Numbered from the stretch's first letter, positions 1-5,050 are shown. The stretch is 5,764 nt of DNA from Lachnospiraceae bacterium UBA3386 (GCA_002358875.1 DEPS01000036.1:946-6709), one strand, 5' to 3'. Made by a program: numbers and translations. The notes: generated by a model not told the origin, from the letters alone.

Positions 1-35
1 ACCCGGCTTAAGGCAGTGAAAGGAGGCGACAGGCC

Positions 36-275
36 ATGACAAAGGAATACAAAGTGCTGATTACGGAGACAATTCAGAAGACCGTGATCGTGGAAGCAGG
101 ATCAGAGGCGGAAGCCCATACAAGGGCATCCGATGCGTGGAAGAACGCAGAGTACATACTGGACTCGGACAATTTCCAGGGTGTGGAGTTCCATGTGCTC
201 GGCGAGGCGGACGGTGATGCCGGGGAGAAGGACCTCGACCGCATCGAGAGGAAGGGCGGTGAGCCCAGTGAGTGA
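36..275 (+). CDS. DpnD/PcfM-like small protein
   Basis: A 79-residue protein resembling the DpnD/PcfM family, named after an extra ORF of the DpnII locus and a gene of plasmid pCF10; the biochemical role is unknown. The family-like core is residues 3-54: a strand pattern KEYKVLITETIQKTVIVEA, an E/A-rich helix at 20-38, then ILDSDNF..VEFHV at 41-54. The last 25 residues are a charged, Asp/Glu/Lys-rich tail beyond the usual core. The ATG is supported by AAAGGAGG at 19-26, nine bases upstream. Bases 1-19 may hold the end of a preceding gene (a TGA at 17-19 would read ...PGLRQ), but too little is visible to call it. It is the first visible gene of a five-gene overlapping operon; its stop lies 17 bases inside the next gene. 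Family assignment is from remembered pattern, moderately sure. Confidence 0.8.
   Translation: MTKEYKVLITETIQKTVIVEAGSEAEAHTRASDAWKNAEYILDSDNFQGVEFHVLGEADGDAGEKDLDRIERKGGEPSE
246..256 (+). promoter_or_regulatory. Ribosome binding site deciding a GTG start
   Basis: The purine run GAGAGGAAGGG inside the end of the DpnD/PcfM-like gene is the only Shine-Dalgarno candidate for the following cyclotransferase gene, which has no nearby ATG. AGAGG is 7 nt from GTG 259. A second in-frame GTG at 268 is 12 nt from GGAAGG, so 259 is preferred but 268 cannot be excluded. Confidence 0.5.
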
Positions 276-825
276 CTACCTGAAAGGCTTCACGCTGTTC
301 CATCCGCAGGACAGCGAGGTCTACTGCATCGCTTACGGCAGCAACCTGAATGAGGAGCGGATGAAGAAGCGGTGTCCGAAAGCGGAGCCCTTCGGGACGT
401 CCGTGATCCACGGTTACCGGCTGCTGTTCAAGCAGAGCATGACGGGCGCGTATGCGACCATCGAGCAGGACGCCAACTGCTGTGTGCCGGTCCTGATCTA
501 CAAGATGACGGCGGACGATGAGCAGAAGCTTGATAGATTTGAAGGCTACCCCAAGTACTACTACAAGCGGGAATTCCTGCTCCCCGTGTGGGGCTTTAAC
601 GGCAGGAAGAAGAAACTACGGAGAAACTGCATCGCGTACATCATGCACGAACACCGTCTGCTCGGCGAGCCGGACGAGGATTACTACGATCTTCTGGACA
701 GCGGATACGAGCTGTGGGGCTTTGGGAAGGAGCCGCTTAAGAAGGCTCTGGAGGACAGCATCGGCAGAAATGAAGCCGCTCAGTGGCTTTCGGAATATTA
801 TGGCGAGGAGGATGAACATGAATAA
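259..825 (+). CDS. Gamma-glutamylcyclotransferase-fold protein A
   Basis: A 188-residue member of the gamma-glutamylcyclotransferase (GGCT/AIG2-like) superfamily, whose characterised members release 5-oxoproline from gamma-glutamyl amines or peptides; the substrate here is unknown. Seen directly: the glycine-loop signature YGSNL at residues 26-30, followed by the ERMKKRCP helix; LDRFEGYPKYYYKR at 91-104, where Glu95 aligns by motif with the catalytic Glu of human GGCT (..QEG..); and the core strand CIAYIM at 124-129. The C-terminus is acidic (YYGEEDEHE). Compared with its downstream neighbour it has an N-terminal extension of about 17 residues, a basic insert (GRKKKLRR, 115-122) and a longer C-terminal helix. 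The GTG start is chosen because upstream codons in this frame lie within the previous gene; GTG 268 is the alternative. It overlaps the previous gene by 17 bases. Cytosolic: no signal or membrane segment. Confidence 0.85.
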   Translation: MSPVSDYLKGFTLFHPQDSEVYCIAYGSNLNEERMKKRCPKAEPFGTSVIHGYRLLFKQSMTGAYATIEQDANCCVPVLIYKMTADDEQKLDRFEGYPKYYYKREFLLPVWGFNGRKKKLRRNCIAYIMHEHRLLGEPDEDYYDLLDSGYELWGFGKEPLKKALEDSIGRNEAAQWLSEYYGEEDEHE

Positions 826-1276
826 GCGGTATTACATAAGCTACGGATCAAACCTGTCCGTAGAGCAAATGGCGCACAGATGCCCCGACGCGAAGGTCGT
901 GGGCATGGCGGCCATCAGGGACTGGAAGCTGGTCTTCCGTGTCCACGCAAACATCGAACCCTGCGAGGGCAGGGTGGTTCCGATCCTGATCTGGGAGATC
1001 AGCGGGAGGGATGAGCGCAACCTCGACCTCTACGAAGGGTATCCGTCCTACTACTACAAGCAGGACATGGCGGTCACGATGACTGATCTGGACGGAAAGA
1101 ATCCGCAGGAGATCACGGCAATGGTCTACCTGATGAATGACGGGCATCCCATCCGCACGCCCATGAAGGGCTACTACGACACCCTCGAAGAGGGATACAC
1201 CAGGTTTGGCTTCAACACGCATCTGCTGGAGCTTGCCTTTGAAGAAGCGATGGAGGTGGAACATGGTCTTTGCTGA
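818..1276 (+). CDS. Gamma-glutamylcyclotransferase-fold protein B
   Basis: A 152-residue GGCT-fold protein, about the normal single-domain length. YGSNL is at residues 9-13, LDLYEGYPSYYYK at 69-81 with Glu73 as putative catalytic acid/base, the core strand AMVYLM follows, and a GYYDTLEEGYTRFGF segment matches DYYDLLDSGYELWGF of protein A. The two proteins share order and motifs throughout but are clearly diverged, so they look like an old tandem duplication or two separately recruited paralogues. ATG 818 is preferred over ATG 812 because GAGGAGG (805-811) is 6 nt upstream of it. The start sits within ATGAATAA, overlapping the end of gene A by 8 bases, which suggests translational coupling. 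The catalytic motifs are intact, so enzymatic activity is plausible; the substrate is not predictable from sequence. Confidence 0.88.
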   Translation: MNKRYYISYGSNLSVEQMAHRCPDAKVVGMAAIRDWKLVFRVHANIEPCEGRVVPILIWEISGRDERNLDLYEGYPSYYYKQDMAVTMTDLDGKNPQEITAMVYLMNDGHPIRTPMKGYYDTLEEGYTRFGFNTHLLELAFEEAMEVEHGLC

Positions 1277-1745
1277 CAGAAAGACGGTCGAGAGACTGAG
1301 AAAGACATACCCGGCGGGATGCCGCATCGTCCTGGACGAGATGGACGATCCCTATACGAAGATTCCTGTGGGAGCACAGGCGACCTGCAAGGGAGTTGAT
1401 GACGCCGGAGACATCCTCTGTGCATGGGACATGGGAAGCTCCCTGAAAGTGGCCTACGGCGCTGACCGCTGCCACAAGGTGGGTACGGAGGCAGAGGCGA
1501 AGGTGACGCTGGACTGGTACGGAAAGCACCAGACGGAAGAGGATGCCGTCTGCCCGCGTTGCGGAGCGGTGATGCCGGGGCCGAAGGGCAGACACGCCTT
1601 AAGCCGCTGGGCAGACATCACGGTCTGCGACCAGTGCGGAACCATCGAGGCACTGGAAAAGGCCGGTCTCACCAAGGCTCTGCCGCTCATGGAGTGGACG
1701 GCGGTGAAGGATCCGCAGAACGGAGGCGGCCAATGGAACGGATAA
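1263..1745 (+). CDS. DUF4314-like protein with C-terminal zinc ribbon
   Basis: A 160-residue protein in two parts. Residues 1-73 match the DUF4314 pattern, a small beta-barrel-like domain of unknown function common in Bacillota mobile elements: ADRKTVERLRKTYPAGCRI, the DDPY turn (28-31), the GVDDAGDILCAWDMGSSL strand-turn and the closing YGADRC (65-70). Residues 97-125 carry two CxxC knuckles, CPRC (97-100) and CDQC (122-125), 21 residues apart, typical of a zinc ribbon and suggesting nucleic-acid or protein binding. The ATG follows GGAGGT (1252-1257) with a 5-nt gap and overlaps the previous gene by 14 bases. The last residues run into the next gene's start. No catalytic residues are recognised; a regulatory or DNA/RNA-binding role is inference from the ribbon. 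Confidence 0.82.
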   Translation: MVFADRKTVERLRKTYPAGCRIVLDEMDDPYTKIPVGAQATCKGVDDAGDILCAWDMGSSLKVAYGADRCHKVGTEAEAKVTLDWYGKHQTEEDAVCPRCGAVMPGPKGRHALSRWADITVCDQCGTIEALEKAGLTKALPLMEWTAVKDPQNGGGQWNG

Positions 1746-2134
1746 GGATGCTTGAGATTGCTCCCCTGGAAGCGCCGAGGCTCATCGAGGTGGACCATAC
1801 GCTTGAGAACCTGCAGGAGCTTGTGGGCGGCACAGTCCAGGCAGTGTATCCATGGGATGATCTGGTCGCCATTTTGTGTGATGACGACGGGAAGGCCAAA
1901 GGCTACCCTGCCAATAGGATCCTGACCGATGAGGACGGGAATCCCTACGACGTAATCGTAGGAACCTTCTACATCTGCGGACTGACCAGCACGGATTTCG
2001 GCTCAATTCCTGATGAGCTGGCGGAGAAATACACTGAGAAGTTCCGCTACCCGGAAATGTTCATGCGGACTGAAAACGGCCATGTGGTCATGTTCCGGCT
2101 GGGCAGCGGTAAGTCTCCGATGCAGATCACATGA
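1733..2134 (+). CDS. DUF3846-like protein
   Basis: A 133-residue protein matching the DUF3846 pattern: an N-terminal strand with EIAPLEAPRLIEV, LENLQELVGGTVQAVYPWDD (24-43), VAILCDDDGKAKGYPANR (45-62), EDGNPYDVIVGTFYICG (67-83). The family is widespread in plasmids, conjugative elements and phages of Bacillota and Actinobacteria and has no established function. The tail (84-133) is longer and less recognisable. ATG 1733 is chosen because GGAGG (1722-1726) is 6 nt upstream; an internal ATG at 1748 lacks such a site. It overlaps the preceding gene by 13 bases and is the last gene of the operon. Its final codons and stop lie within a 20-bp palindrome. Soluble, acidic, no membrane segment. Confidence 0.82.
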   Translation: MERIRMLEIAPLEAPRLIEVDHTLENLQELVGGTVQAVYPWDDLVAILCDDDGKAKGYPANRILTDEDGNPYDVIVGTFYICGLTSTDFGSIPDELAEKYTEKFRYPEMFMRTENGHVVMFRLGSGKSPMQIT

Positions 2135-2140
2135 TCTGCA
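2121..2140. repeat. Perfect palindrome over the DUF3846 gene stop
   Basis: The arms TGCAGATCA (2121-2129) and TGATCTGCA (2132-2140) are perfect inverted copies separated by CA. The TGA stop of the upstream gene is the first three bases of the right arm. As RNA it could form an 8-bp stem with a 4-nt loop, but no T-run follows, so it is not a classic terminator. It could be a processing/stability hairpin or a protein-binding site. Confidence 0.55.
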
Positions 2141-2160
2141 CAAGATCAGGGACGCATCTT

Positions 2161-2179
2161 CCGGCAGTATTCTCGCCGG
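2161..2179 (+). other. Small GC hairpin between operons
   Basis: CCGGC (2161-2165) and GCCGG (2175-2179) form a 5-bp stem with a 9-nt loop, just before the leader repeat. It is followed by ATAAATCGC rather than a T-run, so termination here would be weak. It may be an attenuated or Rho-dependent end of the upstream operon, or incidental. Confidence 0.3.
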
Positions 2180-2264
2180 ATAAATCGCTTTATGGCGTGG
2201 ACTATTCCGCACATAGACGGTAATATGCACACAACAAAAGCGAAGGGAGAACACCACCATGAAG
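2178..2264 (+). repeat. Leader repeat, copy 1
   Basis: This 87-bp stretch, ending at the start codon of the DUF6900-like gene, recurs at 4891-4978 with roughly 84% identity by hand alignment. Two blocks are invariant: ATCGCTTTATGGCGTGGACT (2184-2203) and the 24 bases 2215-2238 (GACGGTAATATG...CAAAA). Most differences fall between the blocks and in a one-base indel next to the ribosome binding site. The SD segment CGAAGGGAGA is also identical. Confidence 0.85.
2198..2226 (+). promoter_or_regulatory. Putative promoter in leader copy 1
   Basis: TGGACT (2198-2203, 4/6 to TTGACA) and TAATAT (2221-2226, 4/6 to TATAAT) are exactly 17 nt apart. Both hexamers are conserved in the second leader copy while the spacer between them has diverged, as expected for a promoter under selection. 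Transcription would start near 2233, giving a short untranslated leader before ATG 2259. The conserved ATCGCTTTATGGCG just upstream of -35 contains a CGC...GCG half-dyad and could bind a regulator. Confidence 0.55.
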
Positions 2265-2483
2265 TACGAGGACAGCGAGGTAAAGGGCATCAGCAGGAAG
2301 ACGCTTAAGGCTCTGGAGCAGATCGCGATGGACGCCGACTACGGGCTGGAGCTGCGGGGCGGCATCGAGGGCAGGAACAACGACAGCGAGGATTTTCCGG
2401 AAGTCAGCATCAACGCCATCCAGGCGATGCTTGAGAAAGCCTACCTCCTCGGCAAGGCCGACGGAATGAAGAAAGTTCAGTAA
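2259..2483 (+). CDS. DUF6900-like small protein
   Basis: A 74-residue protein. The block from about 16 to 70 (LKALEQIAMDADYGLELRGGIEGRNNDSEDFPEVSI..IQAMLEKAYLLGKADGM, in segments) resembles the DUF6900 pattern of a short helix, an I-E-x-RNxDSxDFxxV motif (here RNNDSEDF at 39-46) and a closing helix ending LExAYxxG. The function is unknown; such proteins are common cargo in conjugative elements. The ATG follows AAGGGAG (2243-2249) at 9 nt. It is the first gene of a two-gene unit driven by the leader promoter; the next gene starts 13 bases after its stop. The family call is from remembered pattern and only moderately sure; that it is a real gene is well supported. Confidence 0.72.
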   Translation: MKYEDSEVKGISRKTLKALEQIAMDADYGLELRGGIEGRNNDSEDFPEVSINAIQAMLEKAYLLGKADGMKKVQ

Positions 2484-2496
2484 GGAGGGCATCACC

Positions 2497-2769
2497 ATGA
2501 TCAACACGAACCTCACCCCGGAAGAGAGGCACATCCAGAGCCTTTCCAACAATGGCGCGCGCATCAAGGCGCCGGACGGGACGACCGAGCCGGTCAGCAT
2601 GGACTTCTACCGCAGGGCGGTGGAGCAGTGCATGGCCGGCGGCTGCAACGCGGTCACCTACGAGCTGGAGCTTCCCGGCATCGAGGGCGATTTCCAGATC
2701 GCCTTCTGGAAGGACGGGCATGTGGACTCCGGCACGACCAGACGCATCATTGACTGCCTGGGCCGCTGA
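2497..2769 (+). CDS. Hypothetical protein, 90 aa
   Basis: I do not recognise this family. The 90-residue product begins with a polar segment (residues 1-31, with ERHIQSLSNNGARI), then a helix MDFYRRAVEQCMAGGCNAV (35-53), two or three strands (TYELELPG, FQIAFWKDG) and a final RRIIDCLGR. It is soluble, with two cysteines near 45 and 50 and one near the end, not arranged as a metal site. The SD AAGGAGG (2482-2488) overlaps the upstream stop codon and lies 8 nt from the ATG, so the gene is clearly translated with its neighbour. An overlapping longer frame (2552-2908) is a low-complexity Arg/Ser/Ala-rich shadow and was not called. Confidence 0.75.
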   Translation: MINTNLTPEERHIQSLSNNGARIKAPDGTTEPVSMDFYRRAVEQCMAGGCNAVTYELELPGIEGDFQIAFWKDGHVDSGTTRRIIDCLGR

Positions 2770-2790
2770 CACGGCGCACACGGCGGCCAC

Positions 2791-2815
2791 AGAGGGGCTT
2801 AAAGCCTCTCTTTGG
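2791..2815 (+). terminator. Weak intrinsic terminator candidate
   Basis: AGAGGGGC (2791-2798) pairs with GCCTCTCT (2804-2811), including one G-U pair, around the loop TTAAA. Only TTT follows before GG, so the U-tract is short. Its place 20 bases after the 90-aa gene fits the end of that operon. Confidence 0.5.
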
Positions 2816-2820
2816 TCATA

Positions 2821-2889
2821 CATCCGTATTCGGGATGGGGTGCCACAGCGCCGTTCTTATGCCGCATGGTGTTTCTTTAGCGGTTTTTT
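2821..2889 (+). terminator. Second hairpin / T-tract terminator candidate
   Basis: CATCC (2821-2825) pairs with GGATG (2833-2837). GCCGC (2861-2865) can pair with GCGGT (2880-2884, one G-U) ahead of TTTTTT (2884-2889). The second has a good T-run but a 14-nt loop and a short stem. Together with the preceding hairpin it would insulate the defence promoter from readthrough. No gene is seen in 2770-3032. Confidence 0.4.
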
Positions 2890-2948
2890 CTGTTCATTCC
2901 GTGTATAAGACTGCTCAAAGTGTTCCATGAAAGGATTTATTGACGAAA

Positions 2949-2967
2949 ATTGCAGAAAGTCTGCGAT
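2949..2967. promoter_or_regulatory. Putative operator upstream of the defence promoter
   Basis: ATTGCAGA (2949-2956) and TCTGCGAT (2960-2967) form an inverted repeat with 7 of 8 matching positions around AAG. It ends 14 bases before the -35 hexamer of the ATPase promoter, suitable for an activator or upstream repressor. No regulator is encoded next to it, so the binding protein is unknown and the function is inference. Confidence 0.4.
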
Positions 2968-2981
2968 AACAAAAGATAAAC

Positions 2982-3010
2982 TTGAAATTGGAGCGGCTTT
3001 GTGGTAGTAT
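2982..3010 (+). promoter_or_regulatory. Extended -10 promoter of the rloA/rloB-like pair
   Basis: TTGAAA (2982-2987) and TAGTAT (3005-3010) are separated by 17 nt, and TG at 3002-3003 supplies an extended -10 (TGGTAGTAT). Transcription would start near 3017, leaving an untranslated leader of about 16 nt that consists largely of the SD AAGGAGGTG. It is the best promoter match in the window and sits directly before the defence genes. Confidence 0.75.
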
Positions 3011-3032
3011 GGGACTGCAAGGAGGTGTGAGA

Positions 3033-4217
3033 ATGCTTCTACAGTTTTCAGTCACAAACCATAGGTCGATCCACGGCTGCGCAGTTCTGAGCCTGGCGGC
3101 CACAACTGACCACGAATTCCAGGAATCCCTGCTGTCCCCTGACGGCAAGAGGAAGATCCTGCCTGTAGCTGCCATCTATGGGGCAAACGCGGCGGGAAAG
3201 AGCAACGTCCTTCACGCGCTTGAACTGATGCGGAGCATGGTGGTTGGTGAATACGCAAAGCCCCTGAAGGACACGTTGCTTCCACAGGAGCCGTTTGCCT
3301 TCACTGATGAGGAAGAGCCCACAAAGCTCGAAGCCATCTACTACTATGAGGGAATAAAGTATGCCTACGGCTTTTCCTTCACAAGGGAGAAGATCGTAGA
3401 GGAGTATCTGTACCACTGGCGCAACGGACGGGAGGGGCTGGTATTCTCCCGTAAGGACGGAGAGTATGTCTTCCGGGAGAACAAAACGGAACAGGCGGTG
3501 CTTGCAGGCAGGACGCCCGAGAACCGGCTGTACCTGGTGACATCCAATGAATGGAACAACCAGGAAACCCAGGATGCCTATCTGTGGTTCAGCAGGAAGC
3601 TGAACACGCTCCAGAGGGACAACGGGTCGTATGACCAGACGCTTTCCGAACTGGAACGGAACGGCGGCAGGAAAAAGAAGATCCTGCGGGAAATGATGAT
3701 CGCCGACCTTGGCATCGTGGATATCAAGGTATCCGGCAGTAAGGAAAAGCCTGTCATCATGACGACACACAGGCTGCAGGATGAGAAAGGGAAAGAGACA
3801 GATTACGACCTTCTGATCAACCAGGAATCTGCCGGAACACAGCGGTTTTTCTCCCGCATAGGAACCTGGCTGAAAACGCTGGAGACCGGCGGCACCCTGA
3901 TCGTGGATGAGATAGAGTCCAGCATGCATCCCCTGCTGACAAGGCATCTGATCGAGGCGATGCAGGATAAGGGGATTAACAACAACCAGGCACAGCTGAT
4001 ATTCACGACGCACGATGTGGGGCTGCTTGACCAGCGGATTCTGAGGCGTGACCAGATCTGGTTTGCCGAAAAGAATGAAAAGACCGCGGAAACGGATCTT
4101 TATGCCCTGACGGACTTCTCGCCGCGGAAGGGCGAGAACATCCAGAAGGGATATCTGCAGGGACGGTACGGGGCCATCCCCTTTATCAGCGGAGGTGAAG
4201 GGCTGTGGCAAGAATAA
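3033..4217 (+). CDS. rloA: AAA-family ATPase, RloA/AbiLi-like defence protein
   Basis: A 394-residue ABC/OLD-like AAA ATPase (AAA_15/AAA_21 type), the usual partner of RloB and equivalent in layout to AbiLi of the lactococcal AbiL phage-abortive system. The opening LLQFSVTNHRSI is the typical 'F.v.N..S' strand; Walker A GANAAGKS is at 50-57; an ABC-like signature ESAGTQ at 265-270; Walker B TLIVDEIESSMHP with D292 and E293; a switch histidine in FTTHD (H327). The middle (about 80-250) is the variable sensor/coiled insertion expected in this group. All ATPase motifs are intact. ATG 3033 is preferred over a TTG at 2982 because AAGGAGGTG (3019-3027) is 5 nt upstream and the TTG lies in the -35 box. 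It overlaps rloB by 13 bases. It likely senses infection and controls the effector; the trigger is unknown. The symbol is by family resemblance. Confidence 0.9.
   Translation: MLLQFSVTNHRSIHGCAVLSLAATTDHEFQESLLSPDGKRKILPVAAIYGANAAGKSNVLHALELMRSMVVGEYAKPLKDTLLPQEPFAFTDEEEPTKLEAIYYYEGIKYAYGFSFTREKIVEEYLYHWRNGREGLVFSRKDGEYVFRENKTEQAVLAGRTPENRLYLVTSNEWNNQETQDAYLWFSRKLNTLQRDNGSYDQTLSELERNGGRKKKILREMMIADLGIVDIKVSGSKEKPVIMTTHRLQDEKGKETDYDLLINQESAGTQRFFSRIGTWLKTLETGGTLIVDEIESSMHPLLTRHLIEAMQDKGINNNQAQLIFTTHDVGLLDQRILRRDQIWFAEKNEKTAETDLYALTDFSPRKGENIQKGYLQGRYGAIPFISGGEGLWQE
4191..4196 (+). promoter_or_regulatory. Ribosome binding site for GTG-started rloB
   Basis: GGAGGT within the last codons of the ATPase gene is 8 nt from GTG 4205. 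No ATG exists near the start of the conserved RloB sequence, so this site fixes the GTG as start and couples the two genes. Confidence 0.75.
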
Positions 4218-4831
4218 AGGAATACGACCGGGGATCCGGAAGGAAGCGGAAGCGCAATCCGGTTGTGTATATCATCTGCGAAGGGTCGGAAACAGAACCG
4301 AGATATTTTAGGGCCTTCCGCACGAGATACTGCAACATCGATATCATCCCGCTTCCGTCTCCGTACAAATCGGCGGATTCCCTGGTCAGGAAGGCAAAGA
4401 ATACGCTCGGCGAGTATCCGTACTACCCGGATGAGGGCGATGTTGTCTGGTGTGTCTTTGACCGGGATGAGAATACAAACGCGATGCTCCGGAGCGCCGG
4501 GGAGATGGCAGATAAGAACGGATACCGGATCGCATTTTCGAATCCATGCTTTGAATACTGGTATCTGCTTCATTATACGGACCACACCGGCTATCTTGAG
4601 GATTGCGATGCCGTGATCCGGCAGCTCAGGAAAAAAGGCAGGCTGCCGGAGTACACGAAGTCGGACGACCTTTATCAGACACTCCTTCCGAAACAGCAGG
4701 AAGCGGTCAGCCGGGCGGAGAAAAGGATGCAGGCAGTTCTAAAAGAATACGATACCATCCTGCGGAGGGAAACAAACCCCGTCACCAACGTACATGAGCT
4801 TGTGGAGTTCCTGAACGAAAAGAGAAAATAG
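4205..4831 (+). CDS. rloB: RloB/AbiLii-family protein, Toprim-related effector
   Basis: A 208-residue RloB-family protein, the second gene of RloAB/AbiL pairs. Motifs in order: a basic N-terminus (GRKRKRNP, 12-19), the strand-loop VVYIICEGSETEPRYF (20-35) with Glu26, Glu29 and Glu31, the acidic VVWCVFDRDEN (80-90) with Asp86 and Asp88, and the diagnostic SNPCFEYWYLLHY (112-124). The Glu...DxD arrangement is that of Toprim-like metal-dependent nucleases, as in OLD-family partners, so nucleic-acid cleavage is the expected but unproven activity. The C-terminal part (145-208) is helical and charged. Normal family length, no truncation. It starts with GTG, overlaps the ATPase by 13 bases, and is followed 7 bases later by a strong terminator, so the pair is one transcription unit. 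Confidence 0.9.
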   Translation: MARIKEYDRGSGRKRKRNPVVYIICEGSETEPRYFRAFRTRYCNIDIIPLPSPYKSADSLVRKAKNTLGEYPYYPDEGDVVWCVFDRDENTNAMLRSAGEMADKNGYRIAFSNPCFEYWYLLHYTDHTGYLEDCDAVIRQLRKKGRLPEYTKSDDLYQTLLPKQQEAVSRAEKRMQAVLKEYDTILRRETNPVTNVHELVEFLNEKRK

Positions 4832-4838
4832 TCTACAG

Positions 4839-4886
4839 CCACCAGATATCAGCCGGAAAACAGGCCGGAAATCTGGTGGTTTTATT
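4839..4886 (+). terminator. Strong intrinsic terminator after rloB
   Basis: CCACCAGAT (4839-4847) pairs perfectly over 9 bp with ATCTGGTGG (4871-4879); an inner CCGG (4853-4856)/CCGG (4865-4868) can extend the hairpin. TTTTATT follows immediately. It closes the defence cassette just before the second leader copy. Confidence 0.85.
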
Positions 4887-4890
4887 ATGT

Positions 4891-4978
4891 GGATTTATCG
4901 CTTTATGGCGTGGACTTATCCGGGGTATGACGGTAATATGCACACAACAAAAAACGAAGGGAGACCACCGCCATGAAG
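4891..4978 (+). repeat. Leader repeat, copy 2
   Basis: An 88-bp diverged copy of 2178-2264, again ending at an ATGAAG start. The -35 block, the -10 block and the SD region are identical to copy 1; the promoter spacer (GGGTAT against CACATA) and a few bases near the SD differ. It points the same way, and the two copies begin 2713 bases apart, flanking the DUF6900-like gene, the 90-aa gene and the defence cassette. Confidence 0.85.
4911..4939 (+). promoter_or_regulatory. Putative promoter in leader copy 2
   Basis: TGGACT (4911-4916) and TAATAT (4934-4939) with the same 17-nt spacing as copy 1. It would transcribe a 25-codon frame and could read through into the recombinase gene, as no terminator is seen between them. 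Confidence 0.5.
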
Positions 4979-5050
4979 AACAACACATACTTTGAAATCC
5001 AAACTTTAATAAAATCCAAACTTTCTATTGCCACTCCGCATAATTGCTGA
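4973..5050 (+). pseudogene. Truncated gene start behind leader copy 2
   Basis: The frame opened by the ATG of leader copy 2 encodes only 25 residues (MKNNTYFEIQTLIKSKLSIA...) before TGA at 5048-5050. The leader and SD (AAGGGAG) are intact, so translation is likely. The first 7-8 codons look like the neighbouring cargo genes, then base composition turns AT-rich and enters the repeats before the recombinase. The best reading is the 5' stub of an accessory gene interrupted by the recombinase element; the original gene cannot be identified from so few residues. It could also be a short leader peptide in its own right. Confidence 0.45.

Noticed and set aside
61..411. Minus-strand open frame (116 codons) opposite the first two genes
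   Set aside because: Arg/Pro/His-rich composition typical of an antisense shadow in GC-rich DNA; the + strand genes have SDs and family motifs.
2552..2908. + strand open frame (118 codons) overlapping the 90-aa gene and running into the intergenic region
   Set aside because: Low-complexity Arg/Ser/Ala product, no SD, and it passes through the terminator-like hairpins.
2770..2960. Possible structured RNA or riboswitch in the hairpin-rich intergenic region
   Set aside because: Only short, separate stems are seen, and no known riboswitch or tRNA core could be matched; they are better explained as terminators.
2982..3032. Upstream TTG extension of the ATPase gene
   Set aside because: The TTG is the -35 box of the promoter, and the 17 added residues lack an SD and family similarity; ATG 3033 has an ideal SD.
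3048..4211. Long minus-strand open frame (387 codons) opposite the ATPase gene
   Set aside because: It mirrors the rloA codons, shows no recognisable motif or ribosome binding site, and the + strand frame carries the full set of ATPase motifs.
4891..4978. Leader repeats as terminal repeats of a transposon carrying the defence genes
   Set aside because: The copies are direct, diverged, include promoter and SD elements and sit exactly at gene starts, and no transposase lies between them; duplicated regulatory leaders fit better.
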